Below, piece by piece: positions 1-7,594 of a stretch of 12,037 nt of DNA. Source of the stretch: Rickettsiales bacterium. GTDB lineage: Bacteria; Pseudomonadota; Alphaproteobacteria; Rickettsiales; UBA998. Position 1 is the first letter of the stretch. Each line of letters opens with the position of its first letter. The notes beneath the pieces were generated by a model, which was not told the origin of the DNA, ran no database searches, and worked only from the letters and a program-made list of their open reading frames with translations. Made by a program: the position numbers and the translations under genes. The DNA lies in NCBI GenBank assembly GCA_019749855.1, contig JAIEPI010000020.1, positions 1 to 12,037 on the forward strand, written 5' to 3'.

Positions 1-2
1 TC

Positions 3-620
3 ATTATCGGGGCCTCAACGGCGACTGAATCGCCACTGAATCTCTCCATTGCGCACGGTGAAGAGCGCGGGAGTGCCGTCGCATTGGCACGTGAATATTT
101 TGGCCCAACCCTCCCCTGCCGCGTGCATGAGGATGTCGCGTCAGTGTTGCAGGATATGCAGGCGGATGCGCATTGTATCGGCGTGCTCTCCGCTGATTAT
201 CCTCATCACAATGATAAACTCTGGTGGTGGCAAATGCCCGAAAGTACGGCGCGCCAGACTTATGTGTTTGCCCGTCTTCCGTTTGTGCTGTTTCGACGTG
301 AAGCAGATGATGAACCGGTGTTTTTAGCCGGAAACATTACACCGGCACCCTCAGGAGACGATGCCTCGCTTTATGCGGTGAATATGGATTTACGCGACTG
401 GACAGCAGAGGGTGTGACGGTTATTCATCACTGCAACCATGTAAATGAGACCCTGACGCTGTTTGAATTCAACGGATGGGTCTTACCGAACAGCGAAGCG
501 CACGCCGGATTGCTCGATGCACTACAGAAGCATGGTGCACTAAAGAAGTACGGTGCGCCGCACAATCCAACACTACATTACCTTGGTTCCTATGCTAAAC
601 CTTTGACAGTGAACAGCTAA
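3..620 (+). CDS. Chorismate mutase-type protein, C-terminal part (5' end outside the window)
   Basis: The frame is open from the first bases of the window to a TAA at 618-620, so this is the 3' part of a longer gene; a TTG at 84 is not a convincing start because coding continues upstream of it. The visible ~205 residues include AVALAREYFGP, a GVLSADYP stretch, a WWW tryptophan run and VFARLPFVLF. From memory these match the region after the AroQ helical domain in alphaproteobacterial chorismate mutases, which resembles the substrate lobe of prephenate dehydratase. The catalytic AroQ helices would lie upstream and cannot be seen. A hisC-like gene follows after only 2 bases and then tyrA, which fits the step chorismate to prephenate in Phe/Tyr synthesis in the cytoplasm. 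A stand-alone prephenate dehydratase-like protein is the main alternative. The role rests mostly on context and remembered family pattern. Confidence 0.6.
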   Translation: MIGASTATESPLNLSIAHGEERGSAVALAREYFGPTLPCRVHEDVASVLQDMQADAHCIGVLSADYPHHNDKLWWWQMPESTARQTYVFARLPFVLFRREADDEPVFLAGNITPAPSGDDASLYAVNMDLRDWTAEGVTVIHHCNHVNETLTLFEFNGWVLPNSEAHAGLLDALQKHGALKKYGAPHNPTLHYLGSYAKPLTVNS

Positions 621-622
621 TT

Positions 623-1714
623 ATGATTGCCCCCACTCCCAAATCCGGATTGATGAATATCCAACCCTACAAACAGGGTCAATATGCCAGCGGGCCCAAT
701 GCACGCTGCATTAAGCTCTCTTCCAACGAAAATCCGCATGGCCCAAGCCCCAAAGCGCGCGAAGCCTTCGCACAGGCGTCACTGGACATGCATCGCTATC
801 CGGATGGCAGTTGCAGCGCGCTGCGGCAGGCGTTGGCTGAGGTGCATGCAATCGACGCCGATCGCATTGTGTGTGGTGCTGGCTCCGACGAGTTGCTAGG
901 CCTGATTATCCATGCCTATGCAGGGCCAGGCGATGAAGTGCTGTTCACCGAACATGCGTTTTTGATGTATAAGATTTACACCTTCAGCGCTGGCGCCACA
1001 CCGGTGGAGGCAAAGGAAATCAACCTGCGCGCCGATGTCGATTTACTGTTAGCGGCGGTCACGCCTAAAACCAAATTAGTGCTGATTGCCAATCCCAATA
1101 ACCCCACCGGCAGTTATCTCACCAATGCTGAACTGGTGCGCCTGCGCGAAGGGTTGCCGCATCACGTGATTCTGGCCATCGACGCAGCTTACGCAGAATG
1201 CGTCACCGCGCCGGATTGTGGCGATGGAAAGAGTCTCGTGGAGGCAACCGACAATACGGTGATGATGCGCACATTTTCCAAGGTGTACGGCTTGCCCGCG
1301 CTTCGACTGGGCTGGATGTATGGACCGAGCGCCATTGTGGATGCCATGAATCGCGCGCGCAGTCCGTTCAATGTCTCAAGCACCGCACAGGCCGTGGGTA
1401 TCGCGGCGGTGCGCGATACAGCCTACACTGCTGCACAAACGCAAATCAATGCGAAGTCATTGCAATCCCTCAGTGAAGCTGTCAGCGCGTTGGGCTACCA
1501 TGTGTACCCGAGCCAGTGTAACTTCATTCTGGTTGATTTTGCCAGTGCTGAGACAGCCCATGCGATGAACGCCCATTTATTGTCGCAGGGCATTTATGTG
1601 CGCGATGTCAAATCCTACAAACTTCCAACATGCTTGCGCATCACTGTCGGCACTGAGGAAGAAAATCACGTGCTGATCGAGGCCATGCAGCATTTTGCGG
1701 CGCAGGCGGCATGA
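623..1714 (+). CDS. hisC: HisC-family PLP aminotransferase (histidinol-phosphate or aromatic aminotransferase)
   Basis: This 363-residue fold-type I aminotransferase has the usual family length. Visible motifs are SSNENPHGPSP (33-43), the RYPDG substrate loop (58-62), GAGSDE (85-90), NPNNPTG (157-163), Asp187 and Tyr190 of AIDAAYAE for the pyridine ring, the Schiff-base lysine Lys220 in TFSKVYGLPALRLGW with phosphate-binding Arg228, and a C-terminal LRITVG carrying the carboxylate-binding Arg. The enzyme swaps an amino group between glutamate and histidinol phosphate; paralogues in this setting often act on prephenate or (hydroxy)phenylpyruvate. The ATG lies 2 bases after the preceding gene and its stop shares ATGA with tyrA, so the three genes are translated as one aromatic operon. 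That context favours an aromatic or dual role over histidine synthesis alone. The family is certain; the substrate is inferred. Confidence 0.9.
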   Translation: MIAPTPKSGLMNIQPYKQGQYASGPNARCIKLSSNENPHGPSPKAREAFAQASLDMHRYPDGSCSALRQALAEVHAIDADRIVCGAGSDELLGLIIHAYAGPGDEVLFTEHAFLMYKIYTFSAGATPVEAKEINLRADVDLLLAAVTPKTKLVLIANPNNPTGSYLTNAELVRLREGLPHHVILAIDAAYAECVTAPDCGDGKSLVEATDNTVMMRTFSKVYGLPALRLGWMYGPSAIVDAMNRARSPFNVSSTAQAVGIAAVRDTAYTAAQTQINAKSLQSLSEAVSALGYHVYPSQCNFILVDFASAETAHAMNAHLLSQGIYVRDVKSYKLPTCLRITVGTEEENHVLIEAMQHFAAQAA

Positions 1715-2862
1715 GTCAGGCGCTTTTTTCACATGTGGTGATTGTTGGCTTGGGTTTGATTGGCAGCTCGCTGGCACGTGACATACATGCGCTGGGACTG
1801 GTACAACATCTCAGCGGCGTTGATCCTGATGAGCAGAACCGCTCACTTTTATTGCGTAGCGGCATGCTGGATGCCGCCTACGCATCGGTGGACGAATTGC
1901 GCTCAGCCACGCCCGTGATGGACGCTGATCTGCTCCTTATCGCCACCTCACCTTCCAGCTGGCCGGAGATGGTGCAATGTCTGCCGCCGCTGACGCATGC
2001 TTCCTCGCTGATTATGGATGTGGGGTCGGTGAAAGCCTATGCCGCCGAGCTGTTCACTTCTGCCTTTGTTGGGCATGGAACCTTCATTCCCTGCCACCCG
2101 ATTGCTGGCAATGCAGGCTCAGGGGCCAGCGCTGGAGCGCAGGGGCTATTTGACAACCGCCGCATCATTCTTTGTCCAGCCGAAGGCACCGCTGAAACAC
2201 CGCTGCGTATTGCGGATGCCTTCTGGCAAGCGCTGGGCGGCATTCCGGAGATGATGCCCGCCGAGGTGCATGACCGCATTTACGCGCTGGTGTCGCATCT
2301 GCCGCAAATGGTGGCTTACGCCGCCATGCACACGCTGGCACCGCACATCCAACACCCGCTCTCGGATGTCCTGCAACCGTTCCTGCGTCTGGCAGGCTCA
2401 CCTGCCGCATTATGGACGGACATTGCAATGACCAATACGGCCATGCTGACAGAGGCGATGGAAGTCTATCTGCATCTGATTGCGCATATGCGCGGGGAGC
2501 TTCTGGCTGGAATGGATCATATCAGTGAGCCCAAATCAGACGCATCCATTGCCGCGCAGTTGTTGCCTCGGCTGATTGCCTCATCACTGGTGAGCACCGT
2601 GTCACTCAGCGAGCGGAAACATCGCCTGAAAATGGCACCCTATGCGGGCACTGGCTTTGCCGATGTCGCCTCCCCTGCCGCGCAACCACCGGAAGATGAT
2701 ATGGCGCTGATCTCGGATTATTTCACCGATGTGGCAGCCTTGCTGGAGCAGTTTGAAGCGGAGTTTCGCACATTGTTTCTGGCGGTGAGAGATCGTCAAG
2801 CAGATACAATGCTACGCTATATGCAAGAGGCACAGGCGAAACATAGGAAGCTAGTGAATTAG
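1711..2862 (+). CDS. tyrA: Prephenate/arogenate dehydrogenase, extended C-terminus
   Basis: The protein oxidatively decarboxylates prephenate or arogenate on the way to tyrosine. The N-terminal Rossmann motif GLGLIG is at 13-18. DVGSVK (103-108) holds the conserved Ser, HPIAG (129-133) the catalytic His, and HDRIYALVSHLP (187-198) the second His region. FLRLAGSPAALW (224-235) has Arg226 at the place of the substrate-binding Arg, followed by DIAMTN. Typical TyrA proteins end about 45-60 residues later, near 300 aa; this one runs to 383. Residues ~286-380 (TGFADVASP, then a helix ending AEFRTLFLAVRDR) look like a second, degraded copy of the same dimerisation region. The start ATG overlaps the hisC stop (ATGA), which implies translational coupling. 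Its TAG stop overlaps the TAA of the convergent gene. Whether NAD or NADP is used, and prephenate or arogenate, cannot be told here. Confidence 0.88.
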   Translation: MSQALFSHVVIVGLGLIGSSLARDIHALGLVQHLSGVDPDEQNRSLLLRSGMLDAAYASVDELRSATPVMDADLLLIATSPSSWPEMVQCLPPLTHASSLIMDVGSVKAYAAELFTSAFVGHGTFIPCHPIAGNAGSGASAGAQGLFDNRRIILCPAEGTAETPLRIADAFWQALGGIPEMMPAEVHDRIYALVSHLPQMVAYAAMHTLAPHIQHPLSDVLQPFLRLAGSPAALWTDIAMTNTAMLTEAMEVYLHLIAHMRGELLAGMDHISEPKSDASIAAQLLPRLIASSLVSTVSLSERKHRLKMAPYAGTGFADVASPAAQPPEDDMALISDYFTDVAALLEQFEAEFRTLFLAVRDRQADTMLRYMQEAQAKHRKLVN

Positions 2863-4133
2863 TGAGCGGGAGCCATCACGGGCGATGACATCTGACGATC
2901 AAGCAAGCCCATGTCACTCACGCGGGTGCCAGGCGCATTTGCAGCTTTCGCTGGATGTTTAGAGGGCGCAGGCGTCATTGCATCAGCCTTACTATGTAAG
3001 GGTAATGCGGCTTGTGCAGGCTTAGAAGCGTGCGTGGTGGAAGGCGCCTGTTTATTTTCCTGCGGCTTGGAAGCAAAGAAACGACTGCCAACATAAAGGC
3101 CAATGGTACATACAGCGGTATAAAATGCCTCAAACACCCCTACTTCTAGTACCTTATCTAAGGTCGATCCTTTGTGAGTTTTAGGAGCATCGGGACCAAC
3201 GGCATGTGATTCGGCCAGCTGTGACGTGCCGGCCGGAACGTGAGCCGCTTCTTTCTGCGTCCACTGACGGAATTTTTTTGCCAGCCACTCTCCCGAATCA
3301 TAAAAAAGGAAATCATTGAGACTGCGCGTTTGATGAATCGTTGCGGAATATTCCTTCTGATACTGAGGCTTGCCATCTGCACCCTTTACTGCCTTATTTT
3401 CGCTGTCTCGAATCAACACCTCATTATGACTGATCTTGTAATTCAGGGCGCGTTTAGGATGTCTTTGCATGATCCTTTCGACAATATCACTGACTTTTGC
3501 TTCGAGTCCGGCAAGATCATGCTTTAATCCATCAAGCGATTTGATGTCCTCGCCCACATGCTCAAGCACGTGAGGAGGCAGCTTTCTGCGCACAAACAAA
3601 CTGTTGAGCAGCAGGTAGGTTGGAAACACGAGAGAGAATGTTGCCACTCGCCCACCGGCCACACTCCACCATGACTGTTTGGGCTCATTCTGATAAATGG
3701 CTTCATCAACAGGCTTGCCACCAAAATTTTTATCAATCCAGCGCGCCACTTTTTCACGCTGATCTTCAATCGGTTTTGCCAGAATGGCAAAAATCGATCC
3801 ATCAAGGAACGACCACAACACCATGCGGAAACTGGAGGCAGGGCCACGATCCTTCAGTTTAAAAAGGCTGACAACTTTATCTTCAGTCCATTTTCCACGA
3901 TCTTCGAGTGTTTCGCATAACTTGTTCCAGCCACGTCCTGCTAACGTCTTACCTTCACCGGTGTAGGCGCGGCCCTTGGCAGACAGCAGCGTAAAGAAAA
4001 TTGAACTACTAAGCACCAGCGTGTTAATCACGCCTGCATAGACGCCGCCATCAAAAATGCGTTGCCCCCATGAGCGCTCAGGTTTCGCTTGCTGCTCAGG
4101 GGATTTAGCCGTGTTTACTGCGGTACGCTCCAT
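2859..4133 (-). CDS. Unknown four-segment membrane protein
   Basis: I do not recognise this 424-residue protein. Four hydrophobic stretches are visible, at about 31-50 (starting YAGVINTLVLSSSIFF), 103-118, 162-180 and 331-349 (ending CTIGLYVG). The 150-residue part between the third and fourth is hydrophilic and charged, and may include a helical region at ~190-222. The tail from 354 is rich in Ala, Pro, Lys and Ser, resembling a flexible linker, and ends MGLLDRQMSSPVMAPAH. No enzyme motif, cysteine pair or signal peptidase site stands out. The ATG at 4133-4131 is the first Met of the frame, with only a weak ribosome site upstream. A TATAGT at 4163-4158 could be a -10 box, but no good -35 box goes with it. 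It is separated from the upstream operon by 133 AT-rich bases and is probably transcribed alone. Even membrane segments and codon-like sequence over the full length support a real gene. Confidence 0.75.
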   Translation of the reverse strand: MERTAVNTAKSPEQQAKPERSWGQRIFDGGVYAGVINTLVLSSSIFFTLLSAKGRAYTGEGKTLAGRGWNKLCETLEDRGKWTEDKVVSLFKLKDRGPASSFRMVLWSFLDGSIFAILAKPIEDQREKVARWIDKNFGGKPVDEAIYQNEPKQSWWSVAGGRVATFSLVFPTYLLLNSLFVRRKLPPHVLEHVGEDIKSLDGLKHDLAGLEAKVSDIVERIMQRHPKRALNYKISHNEVLIRDSENKAVKGADGKPQYQKEYSATIHQTRSLNDFLFYDSGEWLAKKFRQWTQKEAAHVPAGTSQLAESHAVGPDAPKTHKGSTLDKVLEVGVFEAFYTAVCTIGLYVGSRFFASKPQENKQAPSTTHASKPAQAALPLHSKADAMTPAPSKHPAKAANAPGTRVSDMGLLDRQMSSPVMAPAH

Positions 4134-4266
4134 GTCACGGACTCGGGAAGATAGATTACTATACTACCATGCGTAGCAAAATTTAGCTCACGTGTGTGTG
4201 ACAGTTTAGTGAAATCTGTTTTTTTGAAGCGCATTAGTGCGGAATGTATAATAATTCGCCTGTATT

Positions 4267-4947
4267 CTAACGAATAATGGCATAATCCTGCAGCAATGAG
4301 ACCAGTGCGTGGTGATCTCGCACATGCACATCGTAGGAGAAATCACGGTAACGCCCACCCGTCCCCTCGCCCGAGTGCACCTCCACATCCCCATAAAGGA
4401 TACCGGTCATGCCATTATCCTCTGCGCATTGCAGATCAATGATCGAGTCACCGACAAACCAGACAGTGCGATCCATGACGAAGGACGAGTCTTTCAGGGC
4501 CAATTGCACCGGATCAGCATAGGGCTTATCACGTGGTGCATCCTCAGAGCCAACAACCGAGGAAAAATAACGCTCCCAGCCAAGATGTTTCAGCTCTTTG
4601 CGCAGATTTTCACCCCGCTTATTGCTGACAATGCCAACAAATACATCGGCTGGTTGCAGCGCTTGCAGCAGCGCCTCGGCTGCTGGCAGCGGCTTTAGCC
4701 AGTCGAGTTGATATTTACGGTAATGATCCTGATAGGCTTTTCCCGCCACTTCCCAGTCCTTACCAAACAGGGAGGGGAAGGCCTCACGCATGGATTTAGC
4801 CACGCGCTCTTTGACTGTTTCCAGCGACCAAGGCTCCATTTCCCATTGCACAAACGTGTCATGTAATGCCTGATGAATGATCGGCCAGGTATCCGCAAGT
4901 GTATTATCCCAATCAAATAAAATCGCTTTGGGTTTCATCAGTTCCAT
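4267..4947 (-). CDS. HAD-family phosphatase, phosphoglycolate phosphatase-like
   Basis: This 226-residue haloacid dehalogenase-type hydrolase has all four catalytic motifs: DWDNTLADT with nucleophile Asp12 and acid/base Asp14, Ser108 in IVSNK, Lys141 in PRDKPYADP, and Asp167/Asp171 in VGDSIIDLQCA for Mg2+. A helical C1-type cap lies between motifs I and II (about 20-85), as in Gph-like enzymes. The substrate is a small phosphorylated molecule that cannot be named from sequence; Gph (2-phosphoglycolate) is the nearest familiar model. Two starts are possible. The ATG at 4947 has AGGA about 6 bases ahead of it and overlaps the aminotransferase gene by 10 bases; the ATG at 4938 forms TGATG with that gene's stop. 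The first is preferred for its ribosome site. It is the last gene of the long minus-strand run. Confidence 0.85.
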   Translation of the reverse strand: MELMKPKAILFDWDNTLADTWPIIHQALHDTFVQWEMEPWSLETVKERVAKSMREAFPSLFGKDWEVAGKAYQDHYRKYQLDWLKPLPAAEALLQALQPADVFVGIVSNKRGENLRKELKHLGWERYFSSVVGSEDAPRDKPYADPVQLALKDSSFVMDRTVWFVGDSIIDLQCAEDNGMTGILYGDVEVHSGEGTGGRYRDFSYDVHVRDHHALVSLLQDYAIIR

Positions 4948-5807
4948 AAATGTCCTGTCTGTTGGGTGACATGCTCAGCATACAGCTCTATCAGTCGTTT
5001 GGTGACTGAGCCTGGAGTGCCGGAGCCAATTTTTTTGCCATCCAGCGTGGTGATGGGCAACACGTTGGAGCTGGCGCTGGTGATAAACAGTTCATCCGCC
5101 TGCTGCGCTTCTTGTAGCGAAAATGGACGCTCGACAAAGCGCGTTTGTGTCTCCTCACACAAGCGTTGCAGCACGATGCGCCGCACACCGCCCAAAATAT
5201 CATGCGTGGCGGGATGCGTGTACACCACGCCGTCTTTCACCATGTAGGCATTGGTGGCTGAACCCTCCGTGACCATGCCGTTTGCATCCACCAGAAGCGC
5301 TTCGTAGGCTTTTTCCTTCGCGGCGGCATTTTTTGCCAGTGAATTAGCCAGCAAGCCAATGGACTTAATATCGCAGCGCCCCCAGCGCAAATCGGGCTGC
5401 GATATGGCACTGACGCCATGATTCAACATGGATGCGGTGGGTGATTTCAGCGGCATCACCGCCATAGTCAACACCGGCGTCAAGGCAGCGCTAAAAATAT
5501 GGTTGCGCGGCGCCACCCCTCGCGTCACCTGCATGTAAATCAAGCCATTGCGATACGCATTGCGCTGCATTAGCTCGCGTATAATCAATGAGAGTGCTTG
5601 TGTACTCATGGGCATGGCAATGCCCAGCTCACCGAGTGAACGCTCCAGCCGCTGCAGATGCAGCTTTTCATCGAGCAGACGCCGCCCGAAAAAAACAATC
5701 ACCTCATAAATACCGTCGGCAAACTGATAGCCGCGATCCTCCATTGCCACGCTGGCATGGTGGTGGGGAACATACTGGCCATTCACATAGGAGACGCGCA
5801 TGAGCAT
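4938..5807 (-). CDS. dat: D-amino-acid aminotransferase (class IV PLP)
   Basis: This fold-type IV aminotransferase has 289 residues. The features that separate D-amino-acid from branched-chain aminotransferases are all visible: RGYQFADGIYEV with Tyr34, VTRGVAPRNH with Arg101 and His103 (equivalent to the Tyr31/Arg98/His100 carboxylate trap of the Bacillus enzyme), RCDIKSI with the PLP lysine Lys148, and VTEGSATN with Glu181. The expected reaction is D-alanine + 2-oxoglutarate to pyruvate + D-glutamate, which could supply or recycle D-amino acids for peptidoglycan. The start could be the ATG at 5807 or the one at 5801 (MRVSYVNGQYV); neither has a clear ribosome site. It begins 25 bases after the epimerase gene and its end overlaps the HAD gene, so it belongs to the same operon. 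IlvE or aminodeoxychorismate lyase are less likely because of the PRNH motif. Confidence 0.85.
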   Translation of the reverse strand: MLMRVSYVNGQYVPHHHASVAMEDRGYQFADGIYEVIVFFGRRLLDEKLHLQRLERSLGELGIAMPMSTQALSLIIRELMQRNAYRNGLIYMQVTRGVAPRNHIFSAALTPVLTMAVMPLKSPTASMLNHGVSAISQPDLRWGRCDIKSIGLLANSLAKNAAAKEKAYEALLVDANGMVTEGSATNAYMVKDGVVYTHPATHDILGGVRRIVLQRLCEETQTRFVERPFSLQEAQQADELFITSASSNVLPITTLDGKKIGSGTPGSVTKRLIELYAEHVTQQTGHLWN

Positions 5808-5832
5808 TCAATGCCGTTACTGCGTCTTTCGA

Positions 5833-6780
5833 TCAAGCATTTTTGCGTGTTTGTTGATAAGATTCCACGGTGCGTTGCAGCGCGTCAGCCATATCGGGAG
5901 GGGCGACCGTCAAAAACCGTTGTGCATGGGAAATATCCACACGAAAATTACCACATAAACGCTGAATTTCCTCGCCACGACCGAGCAGGTGCGCCGCGAG
6001 TTTCAACATAGATGTGGGACAGTGAAAAAGTCGATGTGGCTGGCCCATGCTGGCACGCAGGCGCATCAACAATTCAGGCGTGGCGAGCGGTTGCCCATCA
6101 CTCACAAAATAGACTCCCGATGGCCATACTGAAGTGCTCAATGCCTGAAAGATGTAGGCACCTAGCTGCTCCACACCCATCATATCACGGGAGTTTTTGA
6201 TGCTCGCCAGCGGCAGCGGCAGACCACTGGCAGCTAGACGGATCAATCGCTGAAAATTAGCCTTTACCTGCGGCCCATACACCAGCGGGGGGCGCAAAAT
6301 GGCATAGCGGATACAAGCCGCTTGCGCCAACTCCGCAACCACTGCCTCTGAGACCAGCTTTGAGCGTGCATAGGCATTATGCGGTGCCGGTGTGTCTGAC
6401 TCCTGCCACGCCGCCTTGCCACTGTCACGACCCATCACCGTGGCAGAACTAAGATGCACAAATGTGTTTATCCCTGCCTCAATGGCTTGCGATAACAACG
6501 CTCGCACGCCCTGCACATTTACCCGCTGAAACGCCGCCTCCTGTGAGGTATCCCCCGCGGGTGGCACGTGCGCCAACCCTGCCAGATGCACCACCGCATC
6601 GACGCCTTTAAGTGCGGCGCTCCAATCAGTGTGCGGGCCAATATCGGCGATGTGAAACTCCGCCTCTCGTCCGGCAGTACGAACGTTTAACCCCCGCGCA
6701 CGTAGCAGCGGCACGAGTGACTGGCCGATAAATCCGCCCGCGCCCGTGACCAGTACATTCACCACCACGCCCAGCCCCAT
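5833..6780 (-). CDS. NAD-dependent epimerase/dehydratase (extended SDR)
   Basis: This extended short-chain dehydrogenase has 315 residues from the chosen start. The nucleotide-binding motif TGAGGFIG is at 12-19, VVHLAGLAH near 63-71, HLSSATVMG around the catalytic Ser at 109-117, the Tyr137-xxx-Lys141 pair in NAYARSK, and LRPPLVYGP at 162-170, which shapes the sugar-nucleotide pocket. The likely substrate is a nucleotide-sugar used for surface polysaccharide, since a GT2 glycosyltransferase gene overlaps just upstream; whether it acts as 4-epimerase, dehydratase or reductase is not visible. The open frame extends to 6903, but that would bury 140 bases in the glycosyltransferase gene and add 41 residues before the Rossmann fold. 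The ATG at 6780 or the GTG at 6762 (GTGA overlap with the upstream stop) is more credible; neither has a strong ribosome site. Confidence 0.85.
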   Translation of the reverse strand: MGLGVVVNVLVTGAGGFIGQSLVPLLRARGLNVRTAGREAEFHIADIGPHTDWSAALKGVDAVVHLAGLAHVPPAGDTSQEAAFQRVNVQGVRALLSQAIEAGINTFVHLSSATVMGRDSGKAAWQESDTPAPHNAYARSKLVSEAVVAELAQAACIRYAILRPPLVYGPQVKANFQRLIRLAASGLPLPLASIKNSRDMMGVEQLGAYIFQALSTSVWPSGVYFVSDGQPLATPELLMRLRASMGQPHRLFHCPTSMLKLAAHLLGRGEEIQRLCGNFRVDISHAQRFLTVAPPDMADALQRTVESYQQTRKNA

Positions 6781-7580
6781 TTGCTGAAATAATAATAGGC
6801 TGATTGTAACAAAATGCGAAACATCGCTGCATTCCCTTTGGAGGCACGATGCCAGCGATGGGTAATCACCGCCTCCGGACAATACCAGGCCTGAGAGATA
6901 CAATGCACGCGACGCGTGAGATCGGCGTCTTCAAAATAGAGAAAAAATCGCTCATCAAATCCGCCCAGACGTTGTAAAATATCTCGGCGGAACATCATGC
7001 AGCAGCCTGAAATAAACGGCACGGCATAGGGTGTGTCATACCCCATATCCAGCATCTGATAGTGACTCAGTCGCCGCTGAACAATGGATGAGCGCATCAA
7101 CGCTGAATCAGGCAGACGTCGCAACACCAGATCCAGTACGTTGGGATGGCGTTTATTGAGTGGCTGCAGTTGCCCATCCTCATAAAGGACCTTTGGGGCC
7201 ACTAACCCCACCTCAGGTCGCGCCTCTAAAAATGCCAACAAGGACTCCAGCGCACCTTGATGCAAAATGGCATCGGGATTGAGAATCAACAGATAATCAC
7301 TGGGGGGCGCCATGAGGAGTGCCAGATTATGCCCATAACCAAACCCGCCGTTGCGTGGCGCTCGATGATAAAACACCGATGCAGGCAACGCCGCTTGCAA
7401 ACTCTTGCTGTAAGCCGCATCACTGTGATTATCAATGAGGATGATGTGTGCCCGCACAGTGCTGCCAAGTATGGATGCCACGGCGGCCAGCACTTCGTCC
7501 TGCGGGCTATGGTAGGTGACGATAGAGACCACCAGCGACCAACGTTGCGATGCTTCGAGTTCAACCTTACGCAGCATCAT
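6759..7580 (-). CDS. GT2-family glycosyltransferase (rhamnosyltransferase-like)
   Basis: This 273-residue GT-A fold glycosyltransferase is of the WbbL/rhamnosyltransferase type. Visible motifs are SIVTYHS (19-25) at the first strand, ILIDNHSD (47-54), the RNGGFGYGHN stretch (76-85), the metal-binding LILNPDA (98-104, in place of DXD), FISGCCMMFRRD (189-200) and GGFDERFFLYFEDADL (206-221), whose ED pair supplies the catalytic base. HRWHRASKG follows at 241-249. A hydrophobic, aromatic C-terminus (YYYFSKWGWAWW) suggests contact with the inner membrane. It would transfer a sugar from a nucleotide donor to a lipid-linked or polysaccharide acceptor; donor and acceptor are unknown. The ATG follows the tonB stop by 14 bases with CAGGGTG as ribosome site, and the gene overlaps the epimerase, its likely pathway partner. 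Confidence 0.88.
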   Translation of the reverse strand: MMLRKVELEASQRWSLVVSIVTYHSPQDEVLAAVASILGSTVRAHIILIDNHSDAAYSKSLQAALPASVFYHRAPRNGGFGYGHNLALLMAPPSDYLLILNPDAILHQGALESLLAFLEARPEVGLVAPKVLYEDGQLQPLNKRHPNVLDLVLRRLPDSALMRSSIVQRRLSHYQMLDMGYDTPYAVPFISGCCMMFRRDILQRLGGFDERFFLYFEDADLTRRVHCISQAWYCPEAVITHRWHRASKGNAAMFRILLQSAYYYFSKWGWAWW

Positions 7581-7594
7581 GCAGCACCCTGATG

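Noticed and set aside
4309..4698. 129-codon plus-strand open frame opposite the HAD phosphatase
   Set aside because: The minus-strand frame has all four HAD motifs; the plus frame shows no family pattern.
5658..6011. 117-codon plus-strand open frame across the aminotransferase/epimerase junction
   Set aside because: It spans two well-supported minus-strand genes and has no recognisable motifs.
6781..6903. 41-residue N-terminal extension of the epimerase
   Set aside because: It lies wholly inside the glycosyltransferase gene and precedes the Rossmann motif, which should be near the N-terminus; a start at 6780 or 6762 is more reasonable.
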